Origin: Pogonophryne albipinna
Lineage: Eukaryota; Chordata; Actinopteri; Perciformes; Artedidraconidae
Direction of reading: 5' to 3'
Assembly: GCA_028583405.1 (NCBI GenBank)
Contig: CM053257.1
Span: 31,429,071 to 31,493,070 of the forward strand
DNA: 64,000 nucleotides
The notes beneath the pieces are model-generated. The model was not told where the DNA came from, did not search any database, and saw only the letters and a program-made list of their open reading frames with translations. Shown piece after piece: positions 52,987-64,000 of this stretch. Position 1 is the first letter of the stretch. Every line of letters begins with the position of its first letter. Made by a program: the position numbers and the translations under genes.

Positions 52987-53203
52987 CTGGAAGAGCGAAA
53001 AGAGATGGAAAGTCCCGGCAGTTATAGATTCCCGTCGAATCACTTGCACAAGACATCCAGAGGTTCTCATAGATTGTGGAGGTTGTAATTACGCTGCCCT
53101 CTGTTGAGGATTCTTTCCAATACTGATCTTCCAGTGATATGAAAATCATTATCCAGCCTGCAAAACCTAGGAAAAGTGCTATAACCTCGATGATCTCTTG
53201 CAT
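52987..53203 (-). CDS. cldn15: Second claudin-15-like first exon (alternative or orphan)
   Basis: This exon encodes MQEIIEVIALFLGFAGWIMI, then [18 protein letters not shown] and DFPSLFALPG, so it is clearly a claudin first exon. It is 217 nt, exactly the length of the exon at 50744-50960, and ends in the same phase before a good donor (GTAAGT). No claudin exons 2-5 exist between it and the 50744-50960 exon. It could therefore be an alternative first exon spliced to the shared exons at 49710 and below, or the surviving first exon of a broken tandem copy. The frame is intact, which favours use. Confidence 0.8.
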
Positions 53204-54711
53204 CTTGAAAGTGATTGTCTATTAATAATTAGCAAACCTAATAAATGATGCCTGTGCGAGGAGCTCTATTCGCAACTTCTGTATCTGATATACATTTTGT
53301 AAGTGTGAGAACTGACTCAGAGTTCCCCCCCCCCCCCCCACCCTCGTCATGTACTCAAACCTGGGCTAATTTGAACATTGATTTGTTGATTGAAGCTTCA
53401 TTATAAGTTTGCTGTTCCCGCCCAAAATGGATGACATTTCACATGTTTGTTTACTATAGAGATGTAGATATACATTGAGCTTTTTTTCTCCCTCTCTTTT
53501 GATTGGCGGTGGAGGTAAGATACAATCTTGTAAGACGTTTATCACGGCTTTGAATTTGCGGATCATTCGGCACTGATTGCTTTCATGTGAGGCAGTAAAC
53601 ATTGCAATTCACTAATTTACATTGTTTTAAGAGGAACTGTAGTTTTAAATACATTATAATACATTTCAATATACCCAATAAGACATTTGAAATGATATGA
53701 TCTCAGTAAGTGATATTGTAGGTTTATGGGAGTAATTTTTTTGGGTTGCTCCCATCATCTTGTCCTCTCGCTTGGATCCCCCTTTTAAAAAAAAGGTAGC
53801 TTGTGTTTTTAGGGAGGTCATTTGAGGTTCTATCAGTAAATACCATTGTTAAAATACTGAATATGAGGGCAGAGCAAACATGAAAGCTGGGGTATGGTGG
53901 GTGATTTATTGAAGGCAGAAAACGTATATTTCAGTACTGGTTAAGCATTAACAAATCTGCAGTGGGACAAAAGATGCATTGCTCTTTGTGAATACATTAT
54001 TTGCTCTTAGCGCATAGATTTAACCCTGATGAAATTCTGTGTTGAAATAGTACAGTGCTGCCTTCAAAAAGAAAGGCTGTTTGAACACACCCTAATAACG
54101 AATTACTCCACCCTATACATTAAGTACATGGAAGCATGCACAAATCTATACTATATATATATAAGTACTGATATGTGTACATTTCTCTAAGATTACTATA
54201 AAAAGTGAGTCCACCCTTGTTTATCCTTTGTTTGTGTCAAGCTATTTATATATGCGAAACTTCACCATTTACAGTCTATATCTTATCAAATGTGAATTCT
54301 GTTTTGCCGACCAGTAATCAGACGCACAGTTCAAAGTACTGTCATATACTTAAAGCATATTGAATAGACATTCAGGCTTTAAATCACAATCTTTTGTCTG
54401 TTAATATTTTATTTCCTTGCCCTTGCCTCAGTCTGTCGAACGATTTATTTAGTTGTGTCCCCGTTGACCTCCTCGCTCTAAAGGGAAAGTTCACTCAAAT
54501 TTGTGTTAAAATCCAAAATGAAATGCACACTTTTATTGGGTGTTTTTTAATCTTTCAGTGACTTGATTTCACACATTAAGTTAGCACATGACTGTAGTTG
54601 ACACTGACTGTTTAATGTACATTATTTGCTAATTTAAATGTTGTTTGCTGTAAATTGGCCCCCTTTATTGTGTATATTCAACACATACAGTAGTCAACAT
54701 ATCTTTCACTT

Positions 54712-54886
54712 GTTAGACGCTTTTATCCAAAGCGACTTACATACTCAATACTGTGGACAACCCCCATAGGAGCAATTTGGGGTGAAGTGTCTCAGGGACA
54801 CAACGACATGCTGACTGCAGTGGGGTTTGAACCTGTGCTCCCCTGATTCGAAGTCAGCACACTATTCACTGAGCCACAGCCCCCGT
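54712..54886 (-). mobile_element. tRNA-derived SINE, second copy
   Basis: On the minus strand it has the B-box GGTTCAAACCCC, then TGTGTCCCTGAGACACTTCA, and the tail GTCGCTTTGGATAAAAGCGT. It is the same family as 32901-33097. No long flanking repeat was seen here. Confidence 0.75.
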
Positions 54887-55343
54887 ATACATTTTGCTTT
54901 TTTGTTTTGTTTTATTTTCAAATGGTGAGATGTTTGTATTTCATTCTTTACTTTCTAGTCTTTTTTAACATTATGTGAAATGAAAACCTCAACATTTGGA
55001 TCAGTAAAGTAAATCTTATATCTTCTTCAGAGGAACAAATGTATAAGAATCATTAACGTGTTTACATGTGTAGCTTTTTTTAAATCTTTATTTGCTGGTA
55101 TTTCCCTGAGCCCCTGAGTGTCTGAGCTCGGAGTGGAGGTTGTTTTGTGGTGGATTTTTTTCTATAAAGGGGGCAAGAGAGTTCTGGCTGGTATTGGGAT
55201 CGTTTTGGGAGAGACACAAAACAAGTGTGAGGCAAGAGCAGGCAAAATGCAAACAGGTAAAAACTTTGTTGGCAAAATTGTCAAAAACTTGCTGATGAAC
55301 AGGTGGCAGGGCAAAGAGAGAGAGGGACACACAGGCAGGAAAA

Positions 55344-55346
<3 letters not shown>

Positions 55347-55430
<84 letters not shown>

Positions 55431-55440
55431 ACACACACAC
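55347..55440 (+). repeat. (CA)n microsatellite
   Basis: Nearly pure CA dinucleotide run, about 94 bp. Confidence 0.97.
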
Positions 55441-55825
55441 TAACTAGGGGTTTCAGGGACGGGCAGTGACAGCTTCAACATTTGGAATCCTTGATTTTAT
55501 TTGTAATAGTGAGTGTTCAGCAGACACTGTAGTGATTGGCTGTGGTACCATGATGCTGCAAACAATCTGTAACAACGACTGAGGATATTAATCAGTAAAT
55601 TACTAATTTTCAAGAATCAAGATGACTTTTATAGTTCAGAATATTATGTAACTGAACAAACCTGCACTTCTCCACTGAGCTAACTGTAGATTATGATTCA
55701 TGTGTGGATTCAGTAATAAGCGCTTAAAGCTGTATAAATAATGAGACTTTTGCCTGACTTTGAACAGTTGTGTACTCTGTGTGGTCAAGTTTCGGTGAAG
55801 TCAGTGTCATTACCTGGTTTCACAC

Positions 55826-55979
<154 letters not shown>

Positions 55980-56793
55980 CATCGTCACCATGGGTCCCCA
56001 CAAATTATTTACATAATTTCTCGCTTATCATGAAATTGTGTACAGACATTCATGGTGCACCCACATGATTTTAGTGATCCCCTGACTTATTCTCTAGCGC
56101 CACCATCAGGTTAACATTTGTTTCTGTACGTGTTTAAGAACTAAATCCTGCAAAACTATAGATATACTTATCACCCTCGGCTTCACTCTGAATTAAGTGC
56201 TGCTAATTAGCAAGTGTTAGCATGCTAAACTAATGTGCATTTGTTGACTGATATCCGCCAAGAGGTGGATGTCCCAAGGCGGCTTTCTTTTCCCGGATTT
56301 TGTTTATATATCTGAGTCTGACCCTTCGCGGTCAAATGTATCCCAGGATTCAATGCGCTCTGGTCACAAGTATGTTTTGTTTTTGTAAATGACATCTCCC
56401 GGACTCAGCAGCAGTATGGGTGTTAAGCAGGCGGAGGAATATGCTGGTGGTGATCTTTCATGAATTGTTCAACGAAAAAAAGGAAAAGCAACGTTTCTGG
56501 ATTCTTTTTAACTAATTTGAGCTGTACAGGATCTAGCCGGTTGCTAAATGGGAGTCTTCGGTAGACACAGCCTCTGTCGATCGTGTAGGCTGGGATTGTG
56601 ACACATAGTAAACTATGTTAGCGTTGTTATGTGAACAGGTTAGTTTACATGTTTCCACCCTCTTAATCTTGTTAAACAACAAATAATTTGTTCACGGTTG
56701 AAAATAACAAAACCATTCAGAAAAATTAGTTAAAATTGTGTTAAAATAAAACGGCCATTCTTAGATAGACTCACGTCTTCCTTTGCCAGTGAG

Positions 56794-57581
56794 CAGGGCT
56801 GTCCCTCCCTACAGGCCGATCATGCAGGCTGCATGGGGCCTCACATTGCACACGGGGCCTCGGCTTATGAGCAGTTCTCAGCGCAGTTCTCCGCACATGA
56901 AGAAGGCAGTCTCTGCATAGCATATAGGCTAATGGAGATGCACTTATTTCCAGCATTCTTTATTTACCATTCATTGAAGTATTTTATGCCTTTTATCTGC
57001 TAATGCACAGGAGGAAGAGTGATACACTGTCTGTCTAGTTGGCTTACATAACAGTTAAAGTTTACAGCCTAAAAAACATGGAGCATTTTTTTCCCCTTTT
57101 ATTCATTTTTATTTCAATTTGCACATTTCATGGTGATGCTCAGCCTCTCCCCTTAACTCCTAACAGTCATCATCATGTCAACCACAACACAGAGAAATAC
57201 TGATAGAAATGTGTGTGTAGTTGTTGATACATTGCTGACAGAGGGAACTAGAATACAGATTTAAGAAATATCCGTTTTTGAGCATGTCATAAGCATGTTT
57301 TGTCTTGACTATATTACAACTATATCACAATAAAATAATATAGTATTTATATAATTTAATTGATTATGATTATTATTTGTAGAAGTAGTTTATTTGCATT
57401 AATTATATTTTAATCTATTTGAGGAAATGCAGACGTATTCACCTGTAAACGCATACTGAACGACATACATGCACATTTACCATTTACCTCACTGTATAAA
57501 AAAGTAACTGTGTTGATGGGGGGGGGGGGGGCTCATCTCACAATGTCGCTTGGGGCCCCAAGTTGGCCAGAGAGGGCCCTG
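56794..57581. mobile_element. hAT element, CAGGGC ends, in unit 1
   Basis: The left end CAGGGCTGTCCCTCC and right end GAGAGGGCCCTG are partly inverted. A perfect 8-bp duplication CCAGTGAG flanks it (56786-56793 and 57582-57589). It is non-coding and includes a G-run at 57520-57531. Confidence 0.82.
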
Positions 57582-58163
57582 CCAGTGAGACATACAGTAT
57601 TCATGAGATTGGTATGTAATAAATATAATCACTTTTACTGCTGAATTGCTCTCCGTGTTAATTTACGATTAACTAGACCTGAGGTGCTCCCTGGTTTAAT
57701 ATTTACCCTAACAGTAACCCAAGAGACTGAGCCAATCCAAATAACCCAGCACTGATTATTCCAGTTATTGTTTGACCAAATTAAACACTTTTTAGTATCC
57801 TTATCAAAAATAGAGCATCTTAGACTGAACCACTTCCATAAACAGTATGATATAAAAAGTTGTGGTTTAATGTACAAGCTGGAAATACAGTCTGATATAT
57901 TGTATACTGCAGTTTCGAATTCACACAAGAATATCTGCAATGGGCCAAAGGTGTCTTAATGACAATATTTATATGATAATGAAGATAATCTTTAACCATG
58001 AAACATACAACCTGTTCACGATCACCTCTTTTCACCCTCTGTCTGAAACCAGAGCCCAATCTATTCATTAACTTCAGCTAATTTGTTGAAAAGCGTCAAA
58101 TAAACACGTTGATGTGGATAGTAAAAAAAAAGTAGACCCAAAACACATGTTGCTTTTCAAGCT

Positions 58164-58169
58164 TTTATT
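58164..58169 (-). other. Poly(A) signal after the unit 1 grk1 exon
   Basis: TTTATT on the plus strand reads AATAAA, about 96 bases after the duplicated exon's stop. Confidence 0.6.
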
Positions 58170-58264
58170 GATTGCTCTTCTATCTACAATGTCTGCATAG
58201 TAATAACTTTAATAATAATTGGTATATAATATATATTCTTTGCTCTATTTCCATCTGTTGCAAC

Positions 58265-58548
58265 TCAAAGCAGAACACATCCTCCTCCTTTGGCTTCTAC
58301 AAAGCTTGAGTCAAGGTCATTTGGCAGCTTGCCGTTCTCTCCCCAGATGTTCATCTCCTCAAACACACCCGTCTCGATCATCTCCTCCTGCCAGGCGATC
58401 GGGACGTTGCCGGAAGAAAAGTCGTTGTAGAAATCTGTGTCTTCCTTATCCAGGACCACACCTTTGATCGAGCTGAAGGCGCCCACATCATCAATATCTT
58501 TGGCATAGACCGCTTTAGGATCAGGGACAAATGGTGGCGGTAGCATTC
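58265..58548 (-). CDS. grk1: Duplicated grk1 last exon (distal copy)
   Basis: A 284-nt exon with intact acceptor and frame, nearly identical to 61316-61599. It encodes [20 protein letters not shown] through [16 protein letters not shown] to the prenylation-type C-terminus CVLL. One residue differs from the proximal copy: PIAWQEE here, PIPWQEE there. It lies 3.05 kb beyond the proximal copy and its poly(A) signal, so it would be used only if the proximal exon and signal were skipped. The preceding exon (62559-62760) splices to either copy in the same phase. Functional use is not demonstrated. Confidence 0.8.
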
Positions 58549-58587
58549 CTTTAGATGGAACACAGACGAAGAACAAATGAAAGAATA

Positions 58588-58755
58588 TATATTATGCTCG
58601 TTTTCAGGTTCATATTTGTATGTAGTGTCTCTACTCTGACATGTCTCCATGCGTTAATGTTCAAAAAGCTCTTTATTTTTCTCATACTGCCTGTGCTGCA
58701 GCACCTCTTTTCACCCCTGGTCTGAAACCAGAGCCCAGTCTGCTCTGTATAAGCT
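58588..58755 (-). mobile_element. AAGAGGCCC MITE part in unit 1
   Basis: GTTTTCAGGTTCATATTTGT and CTGAAACCAGAGCCCAGTCT match, reversed, the right half of the MITE at 5201-5673. The other half in this unit is cut off by an inserted sequence and the duplication boundary. Confidence 0.55.
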
Positions 58756-59842
58756 CCCGTTGATGCTAATTTTCGTAGTGGCCAAAGGCGGTACTGCAAC
58801 TATGACGTCATTGGGCCCAAAAATACTTTTTCCTATTGATTTACATTGGGAAAGAGACGTCTGTAAATCAGCTGATAATTTAACTAAATCAACTACCCAG
58901 TACGAACACTTTTATATATATAGTTAGGGTCTAAAAGTTGTGAAATGTGCTAAAAGCAGAATCCAGAGTTATTTATTCATTTGACTGAACCGAGAGTGGG
59001 AGATCGGAGGCGGGGCTTAAGAAAATTCAAGTCTACACTCTCTATGGGGCCAGATACACATAATTTCTCGCTTATCATGAAATTGTGTACAGACATTCAT
59101 GGTGCACCCACATGATTTTAGTGATCCCCTGACTTATTCTCTAGCGCCACCATCAGGTTAACATTTGTTTCTGTACGTGTTTAAGAACTAAATCCTGCAA
59201 AACTATAGATATACTTATCACCCTCGGCTTCACTCTGAATTAAGTGCTGCTAATTAGCAAGTGTTAGCATGCTAAACTAATGTGCATTTGTTGACTGATA
59301 TCCGCCAAGAGGTGGATGTCCCAAGGCGGCTTTCTTTTCCCGGATTTTGTTTATATATCTGAGTCTGACCCTTCGCGGTCAAATGTATCCCAGGATTCAA
59401 TGCGCTTTGGTCACAAGTATACGTTTTGTTTTTGTAAATGACATCTCCCGGACTCAGCAGCAGTATGGGTGTTAAGCAGGCGGAGGAATATGCTGGTGGT
59501 GATCTTTCATGAATTGTTCAACGAAAAAAAGGAAAAGCAACGTTTCTGGATTCTTTTTAACTAATTTGAGCTGTACAGGATCTAGCCGGTTGCTAAATGG
59601 GAGTCTTCGGTAGACACAGCCTCTGTCGATCGTGTAGGCTGGGATTGTGACACATAGTAAACTATGTTAGCGTTGTTATGTGAACAGGTTAGTTTACATG
59701 TTTCCACCCTCTTAATCTTGTTAAACAACAAATAATTTGTTCACGGTTGAAAATAACAAAACCATTCAGAAAAATTAGTTAAAATTGTGTTAAAATAAAA
59801 CGGCCATTCTTAGATAGACTCACTTCTTCCTTTGCCAGTGAG

Positions 59843-60632
59843 CAGGGCTGTCCCTCCCTACAGGCCGATCATGCAGGCTGCATGGGGCCTCACATTGCAC
59901 ACGGGGCCTCGGCTTATGAGCAGTTCTCAGTGCAGTTCTCCGCACATGAAGAAGGCAGTCTCTGCATAGCATCTAGGCTAATGGAGATGCACTTATTTCC
60001 AGCATTCTTTATTTACCATTCATTGAAGTATTTTATGCCTTTTATCTGCTAATGTACAGGAGGAAGAGTGATACACTGTCTGTCTAGTTGGCTTACATAA
60101 CAGTTAAAGTTTACAGCCTAAAAAACATGGAGCATTTTTTTGCCCTTTTATTCATTTTTATTTCAATTTGCACATTTCATGGTGATGCTCAGCCTCTCCC
60201 CTTAACTCCTAACAGTCATCATCATGTCAACCACAACACAGAGAAATACTGATAGAAATGTGTGTGTAGTTGTTGATACATTGCTGACAGAGGGAACTAG
60301 AATACAGATTTAAGAAATATCCGTTTTTGAGCATGTCATAAGCATGTTTTGTCTTGACTATATTACAACTATATCATAATAAAATAATATAGTATTTATA
60401 TTATTTAATTGATTATGATTATTATTTGTAGAAGTAGTTTATTTGCATTAATTATATTTTAATCTATTTGAGGAAATGCAGACGTATTCACCTGTAAACG
60501 CATACTGAACGACATACATGCACATTTACCATTTACCTCACTGTATAAAAAAGTAACTGTGTTGATGGGGGGGGGGGGGGGCCTCATCTCACAATGTCGC
60601 TTGGGGCCCCAAGTTGGCCAGAGAGGGCCCTG
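59843..60632. mobile_element. hAT element, CAGGGC ends, in unit 2
   Basis: Duplicate of 56794-57581 including its CCAGTGAG flanks, with a longer G-run (about 60567-60581). Being shared by both units, it predates the duplication. Confidence 0.82.
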
Positions 60633-61214
60633 CCAGTGAGACATACAGTATTCATGAGATTGGTATGTAATAAATATAATCACTTTTACTACTGAATTGC
60701 TCTCCGTGTTAATTTACGATTAACTAGACCTGAGGTGCTCCCTGGTTTAATATTTACCCTAACAGTAACCCAAGAGACTGAGCCAATCCAAATAACCCAG
60801 CACTGATTATTCCAGTTATTGTTTGACCAAATTAAACACTTTTTAGTATCCTTATCAAAAATAGAGCATCTTAGACTGAACCACTTCCATAAACAGTATG
60901 ATATAAAAAGTTGTGGTTTAATGTACAAGCTGGAAATACAGTCTGATATATTGTATACTGCAGTTTCGAATTCACACAAGAATATCTGCAATGGGCCAAA
61001 GGTGTCTTAATGACAATATTTATATGATAATGAAGATAATCTTTAACCATGAAACATACAACCTGTTCACGATCACCTCTTTTCACCCTCTGTCTGAAAC
61101 CAGAGCCCAATCTATTCATTAACTTCAGCTAATTTGTTGAAAAGCGTCAAATAAACACGTTGATGTGGATAGTAAAAAAAAAGTAGACCCAAAACACATG
61201 TTGCTTTTCAAGCT

Positions 61215-61220
61215 TTTATT
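61215..61220 (-). other. grk1: Poly(A) signal of grk1 (proximal)
   Basis: AATAAA on the minus strand, about 96 bases after the stop codon of the proximal last exon. Confidence 0.65.
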
Positions 61221-61315
61221 GATTGCTCTTCTATCTACAATGTCTGCATAGTAATAACTTTAATAATAATTGGTATATAATATATATTCTTTGCTCTATT
61301 TCCATCTGTTGCAAC

Positions 61316-62962
<1,647 letters not shown>

Positions 62963-63032
62963 CTGTATTCATAGACAATATGAGTGTGGTTTCACCGTAA
63001 CAATAACCTGGATTAGAGCATTTTATCTACAC

Positions 63033-64000
63033 TTCAAGGTCCCCTATTATACTGTTTTTCATCAATATATAATAGGTCTCTGATATATACAAAACATGCC
63101 TCTGAAGTGTTTGGCTCCAAACACCAAGCAGATCATTGCAGCATTACCCATAATCCCCTCTGTTTCAGCCCTGTTTCCAAAGTGCTGATTCTCTGTCTGT
63201 TACTTTAGATGAAATTAAGGAGTCCCTCCCCACGCCCCTCTGAGAGATATTTGGTTAAAAAGAACACAATGGTGTTCTAGGAGGAGATTCAGGTGATAAG
63301 GTGGGGGGGGGGGGTTACCTTGGTTGGTGATTGGCTAATGGTTACACACAACACAGTCTCACGACATTTTGTGTTATAGTCCCGAAATTACTCTCTTGAT
63401 TCGTGTTCACCAACATGATTTCCCAATTTTTTTCGTGTCACATAGAACGATTTTAAAAGCAATGTAAATAATAACAAATTAGAAGGAAATACAGATTTAA
63501 AAAAATACAGATTTCAGCCTTCTGACACAGAACGATTTTAGAAGCAAAGTATTTCTATCGGTAGTTTTTGTGCCTGCACCAAATAATAACAAATTAGAAG
63601 GAAAAAAAGATTTTAAAAAATACAGATGGCTGTATTCTGAGGCTCTAAGCCATTTATTTTCCTCGCGGACGGCAAAAAAACTCCGACATTATAAAATAAA
63701 AGGGATAGAGTTAGGCTTAGGGTAAGATATTGAGTAAGAAAATGTTTCTATGAACCACACAGCTTCTGGTATTCCAAGACCCGACCGGACAAAAAGACGT
63801 GGTGCAGGCACGAAACATACTACCAATAGAAATACATTGCTTTTAAAATCGTTCTGTGTGACACAAAAAAAATGCGGAAATCGTGTTGGTGAACACGAAT
63901 CAATAGATTAAATTAATTTCGTGACTATAACGCGAAATGCCGTCAGACTGGGTAGTTACACAAGCCAAAAAATCGTTATGACATCATAAAGTGGCCAAAA
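63033..64000. mobile_element. TTAA MITE relative, running off the window
   Basis: AAGGTCCCCTATTATACTG and TCTGAAGTGTTTGGCTCCAA match, reversed, the MITE at 25176. CCAAAAAATCGTTATGACAT near 63968 matches 25350-25370. The body is split by the foldback element at 63352-63952 and by a G-run (63303-63314). Confidence 0.65.
63352..63952. mobile_element. Foldback element with ~120-bp inverted arms
   Basis: The left arm starts CACAGTCTCACGACATTT and contains GATTCGTGTTCACCAACATG. The right arm contains GTTGGTGAACACGAATCAAT and ends AAATGCCGTCAGACTGGG. The arms stay complementary for about 120 bp. TTACACA strings on both sides suggest a target duplication. The middle has AAATTAGAAGGAAA repeats and no coding frame. 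Confidence 0.75.

Larger units (their letters stand above)
56011..59057. repeat. Tandem duplication unit 1 (contains an extra grk1 last exon)
   Basis: This unit begins ACATAATTTCTCGCTTATCA and ends GGGGCCAGATAC. It is followed immediately by a second direct copy (59058-62108). By eye about fifteen substitutions and small indels separate them over ~3.05 kb. It contains a hAT element, a grk1 last exon and part of a MITE. Confidence 0.95.
62963..64000 (-). other. grk1: grk1 intron, upstream of the last three exons
   Basis: No exon was recognised here; nearly all of it is a TTAA MITE relative with a nested foldback element. Confidence 0.6.

Overview
The window is vertebrate nuclear DNA, almost certainly from a teleost fish (probably a percomorph). 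Evidence: intron-split genes with GT-AG boundaries and phases that close reading frames, adjacent foxo1 and mrps31 (also neighbours in tetrapods), claudin-15-type and GRK1-type exons, long CA/GT and GGAT microsatellites, and a dense load of hAT-, Tol2- and TTAA-type non-autonomous DNA transposons plus tRNA-derived SINEs. Nothing prokaryotic, no CRISPR array and no virus was seen. No decisive novel protein system was found; the best candidates for something undescribed are structural.

Layout. 1-9433 is intron 1 of foxo1, whose first coding exon is at 9434-9979 on the minus strand. 12108-17526 is mrps31, minus, seven coding exons, 447 residues. A promoter interval with a TCTCGCGAGA box (17823-17832) separates it from taf6, plus, fourteen coding exons from 19298 to 29992, 630 residues. 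30.4-44.8 kb is a locally duplicated spermidine/spermine (thialysine) acetyltransferase locus: a last-exon relic (30395-30468), a pseudogene lacking exons 1-2 and carrying a 1-base deletion (33335-35688), and an intact six-exon sat2-like gene (37904-44611). 47720-50960 is a five-exon cldn15-like claudin, minus, with a second compatible first exon at 52987-53203. The right end holds the last three coding exons of a grk1-type photoreceptor receptor kinase (61316-62962, minus). Its last exon and flanks are tandemly duplicated as two near-identical ~3.05 kb units (56011-59057 and 59058-62108).

The genes form no pathway: insulin/AKT-responsive transcription factor, mitoribosome, TFIID, polyamine or amine acetylation, tight junction and photoreceptor kinase are simply neighbours. 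The intergenic and intronic DNA is mostly a nested transposon record. Many insertions have readable 8-bp target duplications. Two elements in intron 2 of the intact sat2-like gene share an end sequence and carry arrays of short subterminal motifs. All gene calls rest on protein resemblance recognised by eye; exon boundaries were placed by hand from splice signals and phase.
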